Below are positions 1 through 13,999 of a stretch of 64,000 nucleotides of DNA, in pieces. The first letter of the stretch is position 1. Each line of letters starts with the position of its first letter. The notes beneath the pieces are model-generated. The model worked only from the letters and a program-made list of their open reading frames with translations, did not search any database and had not been told where the DNA came from. The stretch is from Phoebastria nigripes (Eukaryota > Chordata > Aves > Procellariiformes > Diomedeidae): the NCBI GenBank assembly GCA_035582835.1, contig JAYKAV010002916.1, positions 140,099-204,098 on the forward strand. The letters run 5' to 3'. A program made the translations under genes and the position numbers.

Positions 1-3000
1 GGAAGTATGAGTGGGCTTCACTTACGCACTGAAAGTTGCAGGCAGTTCCAGCAAAGCTTGGCATTGCCAGGCCAACACACAGCTCTCCTTTCCAGTTCCC
101 CAGGGTACCGACAGAATCACTAGGAAGACACTGGGCAGGTGCCATGCTGATGCCTAGCAAGAATACCTGAGATTTCAGTCACGCCCCTGGGTGGGAGCAA
201 TTTTTAACACAGCTTGGGGCTCATTAATTCAACATAGAGCAGCTGCTGCTGCCTTCTCATCTCTGTAGAGGGCACACAGGTGTGCGTATCACAGGATGTC
301 TCAGTGAAACCTGTGTATCTGATGCTCCTCTGCGTAGGAACATGCACGCAAGCTAAGTGATCCAAAGATGCGAGTCTAAAGTGAATAAATTAGAGTGCTC
401 TCAGTAATTGTGTGGATCTTCTCATACAGAAGTACTTCAGTGCTCTTAGTTCATGTGTAGCTTAATTCTCTGAATCTGTATTTGAACCTTTTATCTTTTT
501 ATTTTCTCATGCCTACCTTGCTCCTTATTCTCTTTCAAGAAGGATTTTGCAGAGATGCTCAGTCTTGGTCATTACAAAATCTTGCACGCAAGAATCCTCA
601 GAGCTTTGTAGCAATGTGAGCAAAGCTGAATATGATTTTTTAGGACAATGTATCACCCTGAATAAGGATATCATCTGGACACATCCTCTCCCCTCACCAA
701 ACCCAGCCCTAACTCCCCCTCTAGCTTCAAACTTTTTTATTTGGGATGGTGAATTCACCAGTCCATCAGACAAAGGCTGTCACTAGCCACCATTTTACTG
801 CTTTTTGGGAGTTGTTGGCCATATTTCAATAAACTTTTCTTTTTCTTTCAGAGCAGACTAAAAAATGTTCTATATTAACCATGGAACTAATTTTGAAAAA
901 AAAAAAAATCTTTTGTCAGCTCTACAATGCTTAAAATCACACATTTCCTCCCTGCAAAATCGTTGCTTCACATTTACATCGTCGTCATTTACAGGCAGAC
1001 AAAAACCACATCAGAAAGCAGAAAGGTGGGAAAAGGGTCTATAATTGTTCCTGGATTTTTTATTGATTTTTGACATCTATTCTTAACAAAACTCAGTAAG
1101 TGCCAACCAGCCATGGGCTGAGGGAGGAGGACAAGTCTAACAGCAGAGCTGCAGACAGTAGGAAGGGCAGGTACCAGCGCACCTGCCCCAGTGTCTAGAG
1201 CTGACTGCTCATGCGAAGCCACTGAGTGGAGCAGAGGATGGAGAAAGCCAGGCTCCTTTCACTCACCTACAGGCTTTTGGGTACAGATGGGCAGTCCAGG
1301 CGTGTGCTGACTTCTGCAGCACCAAGCCTTGCTGCAATCAACAAGGAAAAGAAAGTGAGAAGACTGCTAAAGAGCATGATAACTGCCCCTACTTGCAGGG
1401 AATTACAGTCAGCTATAGAGGAAGGGCCCAGGATTCTGAGCCTATAGAAGCACCTTTAAATGATGCAAGATTAGGCATTGAAAGATATAAAGTGAACGTA
1501 CTCAGGACTGGTGGGGTAGGTAGGGCAGAGCACTGTCAGGGTGCTGAGTCCCTTCTGCAGGCCTCCCTCTTTGGGAGAGCTGCTGGTCCTGCTTGCAGAG
1601 CTCAAGGGGAGGTCTTGCACGGTACCTAACCCACCCAAGGCTGATGGGGGTCCAGTGCAAAAAGCAGCGGGACTCTATAGTTGGGAGGGTGGGCAGGGCA
1701 GGGCTGCCTGTTTCTGTTAGCATAAAGGAGGTTTTTTATTTATCCGTAAACTAACCCTGGCAATCAGCTGACACAGCTTCAAGGAACTCCAGCTATTTGG
1801 GAATGGCAAATCCCTGTGCAGGAACAGTAGCCACCAACAAGTGCTTACTGTGGTCCTCCCGGGCTTTCAAGAGCACAGTGCAAACCCTGCTGCTAACACC
1901 AGGTTAGACACGAGAGATGCTCAGAGACATGCCCCAGGGGATTAGTATCCTGGCAGACAGTCATGCATGCTGTGTTAGCAAGCAGTGAGGACGTGAGAAA
2001 CAGCCTTGACACTCTCCTCCTCCAGCACATGCCATTTTCAAATGACTGCATCACTGTGAACTCTCTCAGCCCGATGAAGACATTTACCTGGAGTCTGCAC
2101 AGCACCCAAGAGCAACCAAGGTCTCATTCGGGAACTACAGCTGACTCGCACCTCTGCTCATCAGTTACGCTACCTCTGGTCAATCCATATTTTTTTTATA
2201 GCTGCGTTTCAGTGGGGAGTGAGTTTATTTCCACTCAATTGCTGTTTTGCATTAACATTCCTAAAATTCCACCAGTTCCTCCTGCCATCTGAAATTATCA
2301 TCAGCTTCAGTGGAGGGAATTGTTAAACCTTGCTTTGTAAATCAGCACTGCAGACCACCTTTTCCTGATGCCCGAGTATTCTTTCTCAAATTGGTAATAT
2401 TATCAAAAGAAAAAATAATGGGAAGTGTGCAGGTAGTTTCCACTCCCAGCTGGAGAGAGGAAAACAATGAGCCCTGGAAGCTTTACTCTCCCAGTGAGAA
2501 GTATCCTCAGCTCCTTTGACACTGCAAATGATAAGTAGATTTATACATGACAGCATGTGTTAATGACAGCAACAGTAACTAAAATGAGTCTGGTAACACC
2601 TGACCAAAGCCTGCGAGCGCTCAAGAGATGAACCATGTCATGGAGAAAGACAATCAAAGCCAACTAGTACATCCATTTACTAATTTTATGAGCTTGAGTC
2701 AAAGCCCACTAAGTTGACGTCTTTTTCCACTGATTTGCAGTGATGCCCACCAAGGGTAAAGTGAAAACAGGCATTAATGAACTATGTTAGTGTCTTTTTG
2801 TGAGAAACTCACCCGCACGTCCCCCCTGAGCGTCACGAGCGCTGGCACGGGATGCCAAGGGGACCACCCTCCCACCCTTACACAGCACAGGGTCCCACCA
2901 GCATCCCACCTCCCCGGCCGTGGGCCAGGCAGTGCGATCAATGGGGAGGCTGAGAGATGCCATCAGACGCATTAAATACGAGCACAGAGAGTACATTCCC

Positions 3001-6000
3001 CTCCTGCTCCTGCTGCCCTTGCAAGAACAGTCCTTTGTCTGCTCCAACCCAGCAATTTTAACAGCTTTCTATGCTGAAACAACAGCCACGCCGTCCCTCC
3101 AGATCCACCAGAAAGAGCAGTCTGCTCTTCTCCATCATTTCAGGAATATTCTGCTTTTTTATGAACCCAAAACAAACCCAAAGAGTAATGAACAGGACAC
3201 TCTTCGCCAGAAAATATGCTAGCGTTGATTACTGGTTGTGTTCTGTATTAAAAAGATAAGGCAATACCATCAATTGCAAGTTGTACATGTGCTGGGAACG
3301 GATCATTGGAAGATGAAAGACATCTGGACAAAAGGCAAAAATTGTTAAATGAAAGAAATAAGGTATTTCTCTTTTTTCTACCTGCCTTCCTATACTCCCT
3401 GCACAGGAAACCCACTCTTCTAATTAGGTACTTGGTATCTAAACTTAGTTGGTATAAAACACTTTTTCCTGCAACTCCCTTCCAGCAAACACAGCAAGAT
3501 GAATGTGATGATAGCGAGTGGTGTAGTATGTTTCGGATATGGGACAATATGTAAAAAATCTTTGAGATTACATTGGAAATATTTCTTTCCCTAAGTGCTT
3601 TTATAGAAATTGTTGACTGTTTTGGCTGAATTTAAAAGAAGAAGAAATAATTGAGGAAACAACTGGCATAGAAAAACTTCAATTCATACAGTTAAAAACT
3701 TTGCAAGGAAAACCAAATCTCACAAGGAAAATGCTGACAACTTTAATGCAAAGCTATATCACTTGCCTTAACCGCAACTTCTTACAGTTTTACAAAAGTA
3801 AAGGTAATGGGTTATTTTCCTAGCCCTTATACTTTAGAATAGTATTTCTTTTATTTCTTTGTCTTCTTTCTCTCCAGGTTCAAGCCAGAAGAAGTCACTA
3901 TATATACTATGATAAATAACATGAACATATACAGATGGAGAAGGCAAACAGTAAAGCACCCAGCCATATACAGTATCGCCAAGATGAAACATCTTAAGAT
4001 TACAAGCAGTCTTCCAGTTGAAAAACCACCTCAGGGTAGGTCCCCATATGAGCTCAATGGCTACACCCTCACCAGAGACGGGGAGATTCCCCCAAAAGCT
4101 GCCTAGGCAGCAGTCAGACAGAACTCCTCCAGCAGTGGCATCAGCCACTCCACCAGCCCAACTCCTCTGAGTTCAGCAGACTTGCACCAGGAATGTGTTT
4201 CCCCCACATCCTGCAGAAACCTGCACTGATATCTACCTCTGCATCCACATCCCTGTCATCACCAGAGGTGCTGTGCCCTGCCCCAGGCTAACCAGCCTAG
4301 AAGGCAGGAAAGTNGGAGAAAGACTTTGCTGAGACCCTGCCGCTGCACTGACGGAGAGTCGTTACCTGGGTCAAGAACTTTTTACAATGCTGGAGGCTCA
4401 GGTTAATTGCCACTTCAGTGAGCCAGTGGAGGCAAAGGTCTTAAAGACAGTGTGATTAATCATTAAAACACATCTAACCTTGAAACGTTCTTGCAGCTTT
4501 CCCCAGGTTTCCTGCACGTGGAAGCTGCTGCGGTAGGAGCCTGAGGGTGTGCTCACCTGCAGCGCTGAGAAAGCAGCCGCTGATAGGGGAGATCTCTGTC
4601 TTGGACTAACGAAGCTGAGGTCCAGGCCCTGCTGGGAGGCCCCATTTGCATCTAGGACTTGCAAAGCTCTTCCAGAGGAATCCCCTACTTGTACCAGACC
4701 TCAGGGAACGGCACTGTGCATCACACAAAGCACAGAGCAGTACGAAACTGTCCCAAGAGCATGTATTCATGACTTTTCCCCAGAGACTGCTATTCTCCCA
4801 CATACCCTTTTGTCATCTCCATTGACCAAAGCTGTCCTCCCCTAACCCTCATCTCTCCTGCTTCTACCAAAGAGTTCTCTTGAAGAGACAGAAGTAGCTG
4901 CTCAGCACTCCAGACAGATCGCTGCAAACCCCCTGACAGTGAATCTGTCTCTCAACAGCAACAGCATCAGTGTACCTAGGAAAGCACGCTGCAGACAGCT
5001 CAAGGTATGTTCCTTCCAAGTCTTTCGTAGCCATCAGTAAGATTTTGTTTGAATTTCCCTTGCTATTAATACCCAAAATCAGACACAAGAAGCAAGGGAA
5101 TTTATATCTTTGTTTTAAGCCTTCTTCTTTCATTTCTGTAGCTGTCTCAATATGGCAACATAAAAATTAAGTGAACAATTTATTAATCAGAGTAGCAGAT
5201 CCAACAGAAAGGCCTAGGAAGTATTCAGGTGGGAGGTGGGGATTTTGTAAGCTATCGCAAGGAGATCTGAGGAGCCCTGTCCTGCCAGCCCCGGGAGCGC
5301 CCACGCTGCCACCCCTGAGGTGCTCTCTGTCTCCTGCAGATGTGCAGTTCTTCCCAGGCTCCCTCCTAGGAATGTGAAGATGCTGTAAAACTTGTTTTTC
5401 AATCCTAATTTGCTACCACATTGGCTTCCTAAATACCCTGCCCTCAACACAGGAAAACTGCATGTTTTCTGCATCTGTAAAGTATTTCCTAGAGACACAC
5501 TAATGGTTGAAGAGAAAAAAACTTCAGAAAGCCTGCCTTATCTCCATTAAAAGCTCCAGAAACTTCACACATACAAGTTGGATGTATGTGTGCATACATG
5601 CAAAGAAAGACTTTGAGACTCATTGCAGGCTTTGCTCAGGGAATAAACACCGCAAAAGCTAGTGAAATCTACCCTCAGATGAAATCCCTAGAGAGCTGCA
5701 GANGGAAAAACCTCATCTAGGACAGAGATATCCTGCAATACTCAGAGCAGAGATGTGAAGGGCACCAACCTAACCTACTAAGGGAACTACTCTGGATTCA
5801 ACAAGCCATAAATCATCTACATGAGTGACACAGAAATCCAGACTCGAGGATTACTGCGAGGGTATTGGAAAGCAAATGCCTCGCATGCTGCAGCAACAAC
5901 AGCTGTTTCCCAAACCTTACACAGCTCAGCCCAGTGTGAGATTGCAGACTTGCCGCCGGCAGCACATCCCATCTGCCAGTGGGAACTCAGTCTGGAGCAT

Positions 6001-6059
6001 CAGCGGAGCTACAGCCCAGAGAGTAGATCCTGCTCTTGACATCCAGTCGCCTCCCTGCG
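1..6059. other. No gene recognised; unannotated single-copy-looking DNA
   Basis: Reading frames are short (the longest is about 109 codons), overlap on both strands and resemble no family I know. I saw no splice-flanked exon, tRNA or snRNA. Landmarks are an A13 run at 896-908, a GC-richer pocket at about 1500-1720, and a small perfect palindrome near 5583-5600 (ATGTATG, loop TGTG, CATACAT). Single ambiguous bases occur at 4314 and 5703. The stretch could be intronic or intergenic; the sequence does not decide. Confidence 0.6.
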
Positions 6060-6240
6060 AGGCAGATAGAAAGTATTAGAAAGTAATGGGTGCCTCACTA
6101 GAGAGGAGAACCTCAGTGCTAGGCGCTGCACAAATAGACTACAGAAAGGCAGTCTCCATCCTCAGAGAGTTCATAATAACATATGGCCTGGGAGATAATG
6201 CCTGATTATGGACAGAAACACAGAAAGCACAGGAGGTTTA
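6060..6240 (-). repeat. MIR/CORE-SINE-like relic
   Basis: On the minus strand this reads like the 3' half of an old amniote MIR-type SINE. An 'aactctctgaggatggagac' segment corresponds to the usual 'aagctctttggggcagggac' segment. It is followed by 'gcagcgcctagcac', matching the widely shared 'acagcgcctagcac' box, and then by a 'gaggcacccattac' stretch in the position of the family's 'gggctcctaggtgctac'. Two other relics of the same type lie near 53.8 and 58.15 kb in the opposite orientation. The copy is strongly diverged and non-coding. The call rests on recalled consensus patterns. The outer limits are approximate, and the portion toward 6240 is the least certain. Confidence 0.55.
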
Positions 6241-7734
6241 TTGATCAGAGTTTTAGGGCACNCATGATCAATCTGCTGTCAAGCATTTTTGCAAGGATCA
6301 CGGCCCCTGTGAAGGATTGGAAAGGGACAAAGACAAAGCTGCCTGGGCACCTACAGAGAGCTCCTCCCTCCATGGGGAAAGGGAATGAGTGGAAAGGTGC
6401 ATCTCCACGAGCGAGCAGTTCAGCAAATAAGCAAGCCAGTCGGGACTGACACAATGAAAAGCCAAGGGGGAGGGAGAAGCTGAGAGAAGGAGTGTGGATG
6501 GGGCCAAAGAGGTGGGCTGACAAAGCCATCTACAGCACCAGGGTCCAAGCCAAAAAAGCCCCGGTGCAACAACTGAGAGACAAAGCACTTCCTTCTACTC
6601 AAGGGTCTGGAAGAGTCAATGCCCAAAGCACAGACACAGGGAATGGTGGGGATGCAAGGTATCAAGACGAACATTTGCCCACTTGACAGTCACAGCAACA
6701 CAAAAAGAGTATGAGGTATGACCTTTTCTGTCAAGGCTCTCTCCCAACTTGCCATAAAAATACTAGAGACAAAGTTGGAGCCCAGTCATCCCAGGGTCCC
6801 TCAAGAACCAACAGAGAGTGGCAGGGACTGCTAGAGTATGATTCAGGTCTTGGGTGGCCTGAATTGCCCTTGGCTGGCCCCCAGTTCATCACGGCTTGCA
6901 GAGGAATATAAGGTGACCAGGGTCTTTAGTTAGTCTGTAAGTGCCTTGAGATAAACGAGACAAGCCTGTTCATTGACACTTGCGGGTAGGAACATGCCTA
7001 CAAATGTGTTAGCAAGGTATTTCTTAGGACTTGGGCAGGGCTCAGTTATGGTAACAGTCTTTATAAATCCAAATCCAGCCCCTCTTTTCTTGTTTTGCTG
7101 CCAGCAACACATGGCAGGAGGGTAGTAATAAAAGTTGCTTAGTTAATGGCTAGGGAAAGCAGAGAGTCCAGTGAAACCAACAATCAAATCAGTATGATAC
7201 ACTGGGAATCGTGACAGACATTACAGTACTGCCAACCCAAACTCATAATAACGACTGAAAAAATCTATAAACCATTTTAATAGTTAAGAATTTTTTTTTT
7301 TCACTTGAATTTTGGCTTCTGAGCCTTTTATCTGTACAACCCATGAGCAGAGTAAAGCTCTGAACTGCCACCTGTATGACTTCAAAATTTTATTTGGAAA
7401 AGGGTCTTCAATTATCACATGACTAGAATGTAAGGATTTCAGAAAAACAGTTAATAGTGTTATATTAATGAAGGAAGTCACACATGAAGAACACTAGAGC
7501 CTTTGGTTACGCTTTGATGGATGCATTTTCATGCAGCTAATCTCCCAGATCTTTAAACAATCTCCACATTCCCTTCGGGCTGCAGTGGGCATACAGGTTT
7601 GATGAAAGCGTCTTGGGTAACCAGCTAAGCAAATGACCAGCAGGCTGGGGAAAATGCCTTCCAGTATCTCTGAATGTGCAAGCTAGCCTTGGCTGAGTTG
7701 GAGAAATGTTTGTACCTGTAAAAGTACAATCATA
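6241..7734. other. No gene recognised
   Basis: Overlapping frames of up to about 96 codons at 6.2-6.7 kb run on both strands and look like chance openings in a moderately GC-rich patch. None resembles a known domain. A T11 run lies at 7291-7301. One ambiguous base lies near 6262. Confidence 0.6.
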
Positions 7735-7990
7735 ATGGAAAATAATGCTGGGAATGGACTGCAAGAGGTCACCTCGTCCATTCTCCCTGCTAAGGCAGAA
7801 GCAGGCAGATGCGTATCTCTCCTAACACAGATTTTTCTAACCCGCTTTTAGCAGTCCGGAACGGTGACGACTCCACGCTGCCCGCAGGCAGTCGGCTCCA
7901 GGGCTCGGTGCACTCTGCTGTTCTTTCTGCTTCTGTCCTTACAGCCTTAACTACAGCAGAACAGACTAGTCCTGGGAATGCACATAACAT
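7735..7990 (-). repeat. Ancient CR1 LINE 3' end (minus orientation)
   Basis: Read on the plus strand, this follows the reverse complement of an old CR1 3' end: 'caagaggtcacctcgtcca' corresponds to 'caagaggtcatctagtcca'. It is followed by 'cacagatttttctaaccc' for 'cagatgtttgtctaacctg', then 'cggtgacgactccacgctgc' for 'agtgatggagattccacaac', and a further 'gcaggcagtcggctcca' for 'taggcaatctattcca'. The order and spacing of these four blocks match the family. Together they cover the end of ORF2 and the 3' tail of a copy inserted in minus orientation. It is far more diverged than the copies at 34.9 and 50.2 kb and encodes nothing intact. The boundary toward 7990 is soft. Confidence 0.65.
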
Positions 7991-10900
7991 TTTAAAATAT
8001 AGGCTTCCAAAAAAGCAACACAAAAGGGGCAATAAATCATGACACCAGTTTGTTAAAAGTCTGATTTACTCTTCAGCACATGGGGTGGATTATTTTTGGA
8101 GAAAGCTTCCAACAGTCAAGACCTGCAACTACTTAAAACTTTTTATTGGCAAAACCAATCGACCTGCCAACATTAAGCACAAGGTATTTAACAGCATTAA
8201 CCATCCCATTATCCATTTCCTCACTTATCATGTTCTCTCGTATATAGAGTTTTATTGTGCTTTTGCTTCCAGCTCCATTAAATGCTGGTGAAATCACTGT
8301 CTTTTAGAAGATCGGAAATACCAGGCTGCTAAGGACAGACGCAAAAGGAACCCAGATTATATTTAACTCACTTACAAATTTGTCATTTAAGCTGCTAAGG
8401 CCATTAATTTGAAGCCATGATATGCCCATCATTTTAATTTTGGGTTTATTTAAGCTACATGTACATAAAAGAAGTAATTCCCAGGCTTTCCTTCACGTTA
8501 TCACACAAATGCATTGCAGAACCAGTGCTAAAAGGATATTAGAGCAGGCACCCCTTAACTTTGCTGTAATTTACCAGAGTGATAATTAAACTCAATCTCA
8601 TAGCATTAACATGCTCTATGTGATGCGAAATAAATTCTGAAAATAGCATTTCTCTTTAACAAAATAATTGTAAAAGCTTGAAGAGGGTTTTAGCAGTAGA
8701 ACAGCCATGCCTTTGCACTGACCCCTCAGACAGCCGGAACGCCCTCCTGCTTCCCAGTCCTTAGTGCCAGGCCAGGGAATCACCCACTGACTTCCCTGAA
8801 ATTTGCTCAAAGGTCCTCAGGGCTTACACCACCCTGCCGCAAGCTCTGGGAGCCGTGCTGGTGCTGCTGTTGTTCTCCAGAACACCCGAATAGTTACAAC
8901 TCCCGGTCAACAACTCCTCCATACATCAGTGAATGTGACGGGCTACTTCTGGAGAGCCCTTTTGGTCAAAGAAGGTGCCTTACAGGTGGAGCTGAATTAT
9001 TTACATCTCAGTTACAGGGCACTTCAGCAGGATGCAAACTCCTCAGGTGAGAAAATCACCAACCGAAAATAGAAAGAATTACTGCAGAGCACCTTGGTCT
9101 CTCTCCAGGGGAAGAACGAGTCCTTCCCCACTCGCCTTCGTGCCAAAGCATTTCTTTCAGCCAAGACCAGAATTTTTTTGTATATGTTACAGCTTCCAGG
9201 CCTCAACCACTGAGAAGGCTTTCAAGAAGAGCTGGCTGTCTCCAAACCTGGTCGCAGGAAAAAGTAATCTTGAGGCACTTTCTCTGCAGCCTGGCTTCAG
9301 GGCAGCTGCGGGTGGCTGGATGGCTGACCTTGCTGCAGACAGACACATCCTTTTTCTCCCTCTTGTCATCCAGTGTGAAGAAAAAACCCTCCGCTCATGC
9401 TTCTGCTAGCTCTGAAAAGTAGACCTCTGAAATTATCCTTGGCATAAGCAATACCCCGATCACTATTCATGGGAAACTATTTCAACAAAATCATAGCTCC
9501 AATTCTACAGAGATCCTGCAAAATTCTAGGAAAAATTTGATGGTTGTTGTTACAACTTGAAGCATTTCTTAATGTCATGTGCTGTCAATACCAGATGCAC
9601 ACTCAGCTCTGATAAGACGTTGGAGGCTGCAAACATCAATCACTACTTACAGCAAAGTGCCAGTAGCTTTTATTGAAATGAATCCTTCGATCACATTAAA
9701 ACTTTTCTCCCTATGTGGATCATTTTTTAATTAAATTTAAAATAAGGTAATTGCCCACTTCAGTTGTTAAGATTCTCTGGGGGACACTTACAATAATAGC
9801 CATGATTACCTAACATGGGGATTACCATATGCAGCATTCCAGATTGATCCACAATGGGGCACATTAAAAATCAAAATCCAAGGAGAGATTAGCACTCCTT
9901 TGCCAATTTAACATCTTAAAATGACTATTTAGAAACTTTTAAAGGCATAATGAGACATGTGTGTTATGGCTGGTGAAATAAAAGCTAATGCAAATTGTTA
10001 GGTGGGAGGAGGAGAAAGTAGTCTGGCAGGAGTACATGGACCACAGTCCCAGCCAATAGGCAGACCAGGACGAGATCGCCAGTTTCTTGATCTCACCTTC
10101 CACCAAAACCTTTCTACCAGATATCAGCAGCTGTTACCATTTGGAGGCCTCCTTGATACGAGTACTGCAATGACGGGCAGAGGAGCTAGAGCCATCTGCA
10201 GTTGCAGTGACCGTGAAACTGGGCTGCTGCAAGCTCAGAGGATCTGGGAATACACAGGGCTTTCACAAGGAAATAAAGTTGAACATCCAAACTCCATTTT
10301 ATCAGGGTGTTACACAAGAGAACGAACTAGAGCCCTTTATAACTTTGCAAGATAAGAGCCTAGGATCGACCAGCTCTGCCTCCTGTCCCTCTGCTCCAGG
10401 TTGCTCTCTAGAAGATATACACCATACGCGGCTCAATGATTTATTTCCTTGTTATGTGCAGTCTGTAGCACCATCATTGACAAAGAATATCCAAACAAGT
10501 AGAATTAAGAGTATGAAGACTGAGAGTGACTACTTAAAAATCAACAGTATATACAGCCTCTTATGTCTTTGGTGCATATCCTTCTTTCTTATTAATATTA
10601 CCATGACACTAACAGAGAAATAATGGGGTTAAATAGTCCTATCACTGGACACAGGATTTTTGGTGGCAAGGAACACAAATATAATTCTTTTGCTCTTTTG
10701 CCGAACACATAACATTTATGGACAGAGCGCTTCAAAACAGCATGAAATACAGAGGATGACTTCATGTCACCACGTACAATGCCTGTTCTGCACTGGTATG
10801 ACCCCATTGAAGCTGAGAGCAAATAACTGAGTGATCTTGGTACGGATTACAGTGGAATAATGCATACATTCAGTATATCATGTTCTATTTGGTATTCATG

Positions 10901-13900
10901 TGAACCTTCTCCAATATTAATCTGTTTTATTTTGGAGGGTTTCCCACCAGATTGCTGAGGCACACTCATACTCATACATGGTCCAACATCTGTATGCACA
11001 TGCTCACTTTTGCTTGGTTTCTACATGTGAAAAATCAGAACTCACACAGAGAAGAGTATCTGAAAAACAAGTGCCGGGTTCCTAAATGGGAGAGGTCATT
11101 TGGGTCCCTGACACCTTCTCTGCTCCTCTTGTTAAACCATAGAGGTTTCCATCTCTATTTAGGAGGTCTATGCAGACAGTATCAAGCTGTAAGTAAAGAA
11201 CCTCTAAGATATTTAGGGAAGCAATTCTTCCTGCTCCTAATCCTGCCAACACCAATTTCAGATAAAAGCCATAAAACCCAGCAGTTTCTATTGGAATGGA
11301 TTTAGTTATTATGCTACCATGTAGTGGGAAAAAAAACCCAAAAAACAGAGCACTGTGCTAGCATGGGATGCATGCTTTGATTGTGACTCATGGGGTTTTC
11401 AGAGAGATAAAGGAAATTATCCCCTCCAAATTTCTTCAGTTGTGCTTTATGCTACAGCACCAGGCTATTAACCGTGTACAGAGCAGAGCAGAATAGAAAG
11501 GAGCTGTGCCTATTCCAGGGAACAATTTAACAGGGGAGTTGTCACCCCGATTTAGAGCAACACAGCTAATAAAACTCAGAATGGCACCATGTCTGAAAAA
11601 AACGATGGGAAGTAGAAGGAGGGTATTCCTCAAATCTCTCAAATCCTGGAGACCAGCAGAGAAGGTAATGGTATGATACCTAAACTTGCTGGTAGATTAG
11701 AATAAAGCAGCACAAGAAGTAGTATATAGTGCAAGGCATTAGAAAGCACCAGAAATAAAGGAATTTTACAAGTACTTAACCTGCTGTGTTGGTTTTGTGT
11801 CAAAAGAAATTTAACTTTTTTGTTGTTTTTTTAAGTTTTCGGTTTTTTTAAGTTTTCCTTTTCTATTGCCTCTGTTTGAAACATAATCCATATGCAGTCT
11901 GTCTGGCACTTAACTTGAAAAGTTGCAGAGACCATAATCAGGCTCTATAACCTTGCTCCACAATGCTTTCCCTCTTCTCCAGTACAACTGCAAAGCTGCT
12001 ATATAATCCTCGGCCAGTAATTTCTGTGTGTTGATTTGAAAGCATGGGAAGAGGAATCAATCTCAAAGTCTGTTGGCTATTTCCAAATGCCAGCTGGTTT
12101 CATCCCAATCAAGCTGGAGGGGGCTTCCTCAAGGCTAGGAACAACTTAGTGTCCTCCACGCTATTTATCTTGTGAATGAGAGCACCTCTGCCACCTATGT
12201 ATGGGGAGGGCTTCAGCGAATATGTGAATGCCATCATCTAGAGAGCAGGATAGAAACACACTGCACAGACAGTGAGAACAGCTTCTCTTGCTAAACCTGT
12301 AGTGGGGAGAATTGCTCAATAAAGAGGTCTTTCCTTCTACAAACATGCATGTGTTTAACTGTAGTCCCGCTGAAATCAATGGCACTTCTTGTGGATATAA
12401 AATTAAATGTTTGTGTTTGTGCCTGTTGAGCCCAAACACACAAACATTTTATGCCATCTGAAAGTTGTATTAATATGGAGATCATTGTGGAAAGCACTAG
12501 GGGATATTATGCTTTTATTATATCTAACATATGGAAAACATTTTATTATATGAGACACAACATAATCATTATAATTGAATACTATCAAATGAAAAATCCC
12601 ATATGTGTCTGAAAACTGTGCACCACTGTAATTACAAATGGAAACTAAGAACATTAAGAATAAAAAGCTGGCAAAAATTATTGTTTTGCTCCATTTTGTT
12701 AGCTTTGCAATCCAGGCAACATTTCCTCAGCAAGATAAGTTCTTGCTGAAAAAGCAGTTAAGTACACCAGCAAGGGAGCAGAAAATGTTTTATATAAGGA
12801 GGAATTTTATTTTTTAAACTCCAGATATACAAGATAAGAAGTGGCCCATCAAAACTTTGCTCTTGAAATGAAAATTTACTCTGGCAGAGGCCTTGATTAT
12901 TTTGTAATGAACTTACAGTCTCTTCTGTCTTTGCTCTGTTCGTTCAATCAAAGCGGTACAAAAAAATAAGCTGAGACAGGTTTGGATCAAGGGCCTATTC
13001 TGATATTAATTTTGTAAAACATGTATTTCATAAGTTTTCATCCCAGCGTATTCTCATACCCACGCAGCATAGCAGGAACGTGCCCCAGGGTGCTGCTGCA
13101 GCCGTAGAGTATTCCAGTAGAAGAGCTGGGGGTGGGAAGCACAGCTGATACCCAGTCCCTATCTCTACTGTACACTCACCAAAATCACGCTGGCAGAGCT
13201 TTTTTCCCTTCCCATCCTTGCCAGCAGTACAGCTGTTAAGGCAGTGAACAAAAGCAGGACAATTGAAATAATGGGAAATGCAGTTATCGGAGGGCTCGGT
13301 GATGGAGCAGGCAGCCTGGCTCAAACAGTGAGCACAGAGGTAAGTGACACTAAAGCAGGCAGTATGTATTCATTGTTGCGCCCCGTATGAAGACAGGGAA
13401 CGACAAAGTTCCCACAGAAAAGAAATTTGCCATCTAGGAGAACAGAGGCAGCTGCCAAGACCATGAAGCAGGAGTTTGAAGCTGGCAGTTTGCTTCGTTC
13501 CAGAAAACCTGGCATTCACATTAAAGTAGGATACAAGGTTTGCAAAAGCAGGGAGATTCAGTGCACTGGGTGGGTTTGTGCCAGTTTCAGAGGTTTCTGT
13601 TTCCTCATTGCTGTACCAGCTTCTCTTTCTCCTCTCAGCATGGTGAGCTTCATACGTGGGATTCATTCTTAAAGACATGATGGGAGGAAGAGACCCAACG
13701 GAGGGCCCAGAGGCAGCTCCATCCCACACCCCGCTCAGCCCAGCTGCACGAGATGAGGTTACCCCCAGCCAGCCCACCCTCCCCATGCCTCCGCGCTCCT
13801 CCTGCCAGAGGTTACTACCCCACCAAGATGTCTTTGCTGACCCAGTTCACACTGACTGCATGACCAGCAGAGACCATAGATGGAGTCTATGGAACTCACG

Positions 13901-13999
13901 GATGAAGCTACTCATAGATGTTGATATCATAGCTCACAGATGGCGTTACTCCCCTGCTTAGACAGGGTGCTTAACGCGCAGGGAGGCACAGCCTGGCGT
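7991..13999. other. No gene recognised; two AT-rich candidate conserved blocks
   Basis: No interspersed repeat or exon was recognised. AT-rich blocks with several homeodomain-type TAATT/ATTAA cores occur at about 8360-8640 and 9690-9990 and are treated as findings. A T-rich patch at about 11817-11865 contains two near-copies of 'tttttttaagttttc'. The longest frames (117-138 codons near 10.0-10.6 and 13.4-13.8 kb) overlap others in different frames and show no recognisable product. Confidence 0.55.

Noticed and set aside
11786..11866. Possible LTR start: 'tgttggttttgtgtcaaaag' resembles the first bases of a common avian ERVL-type LTR
   Set aside because: The match stops after about 17 bases and continues as T-rich low-complexity sequence; no LTR body, primer-binding site or partner LTR was found.
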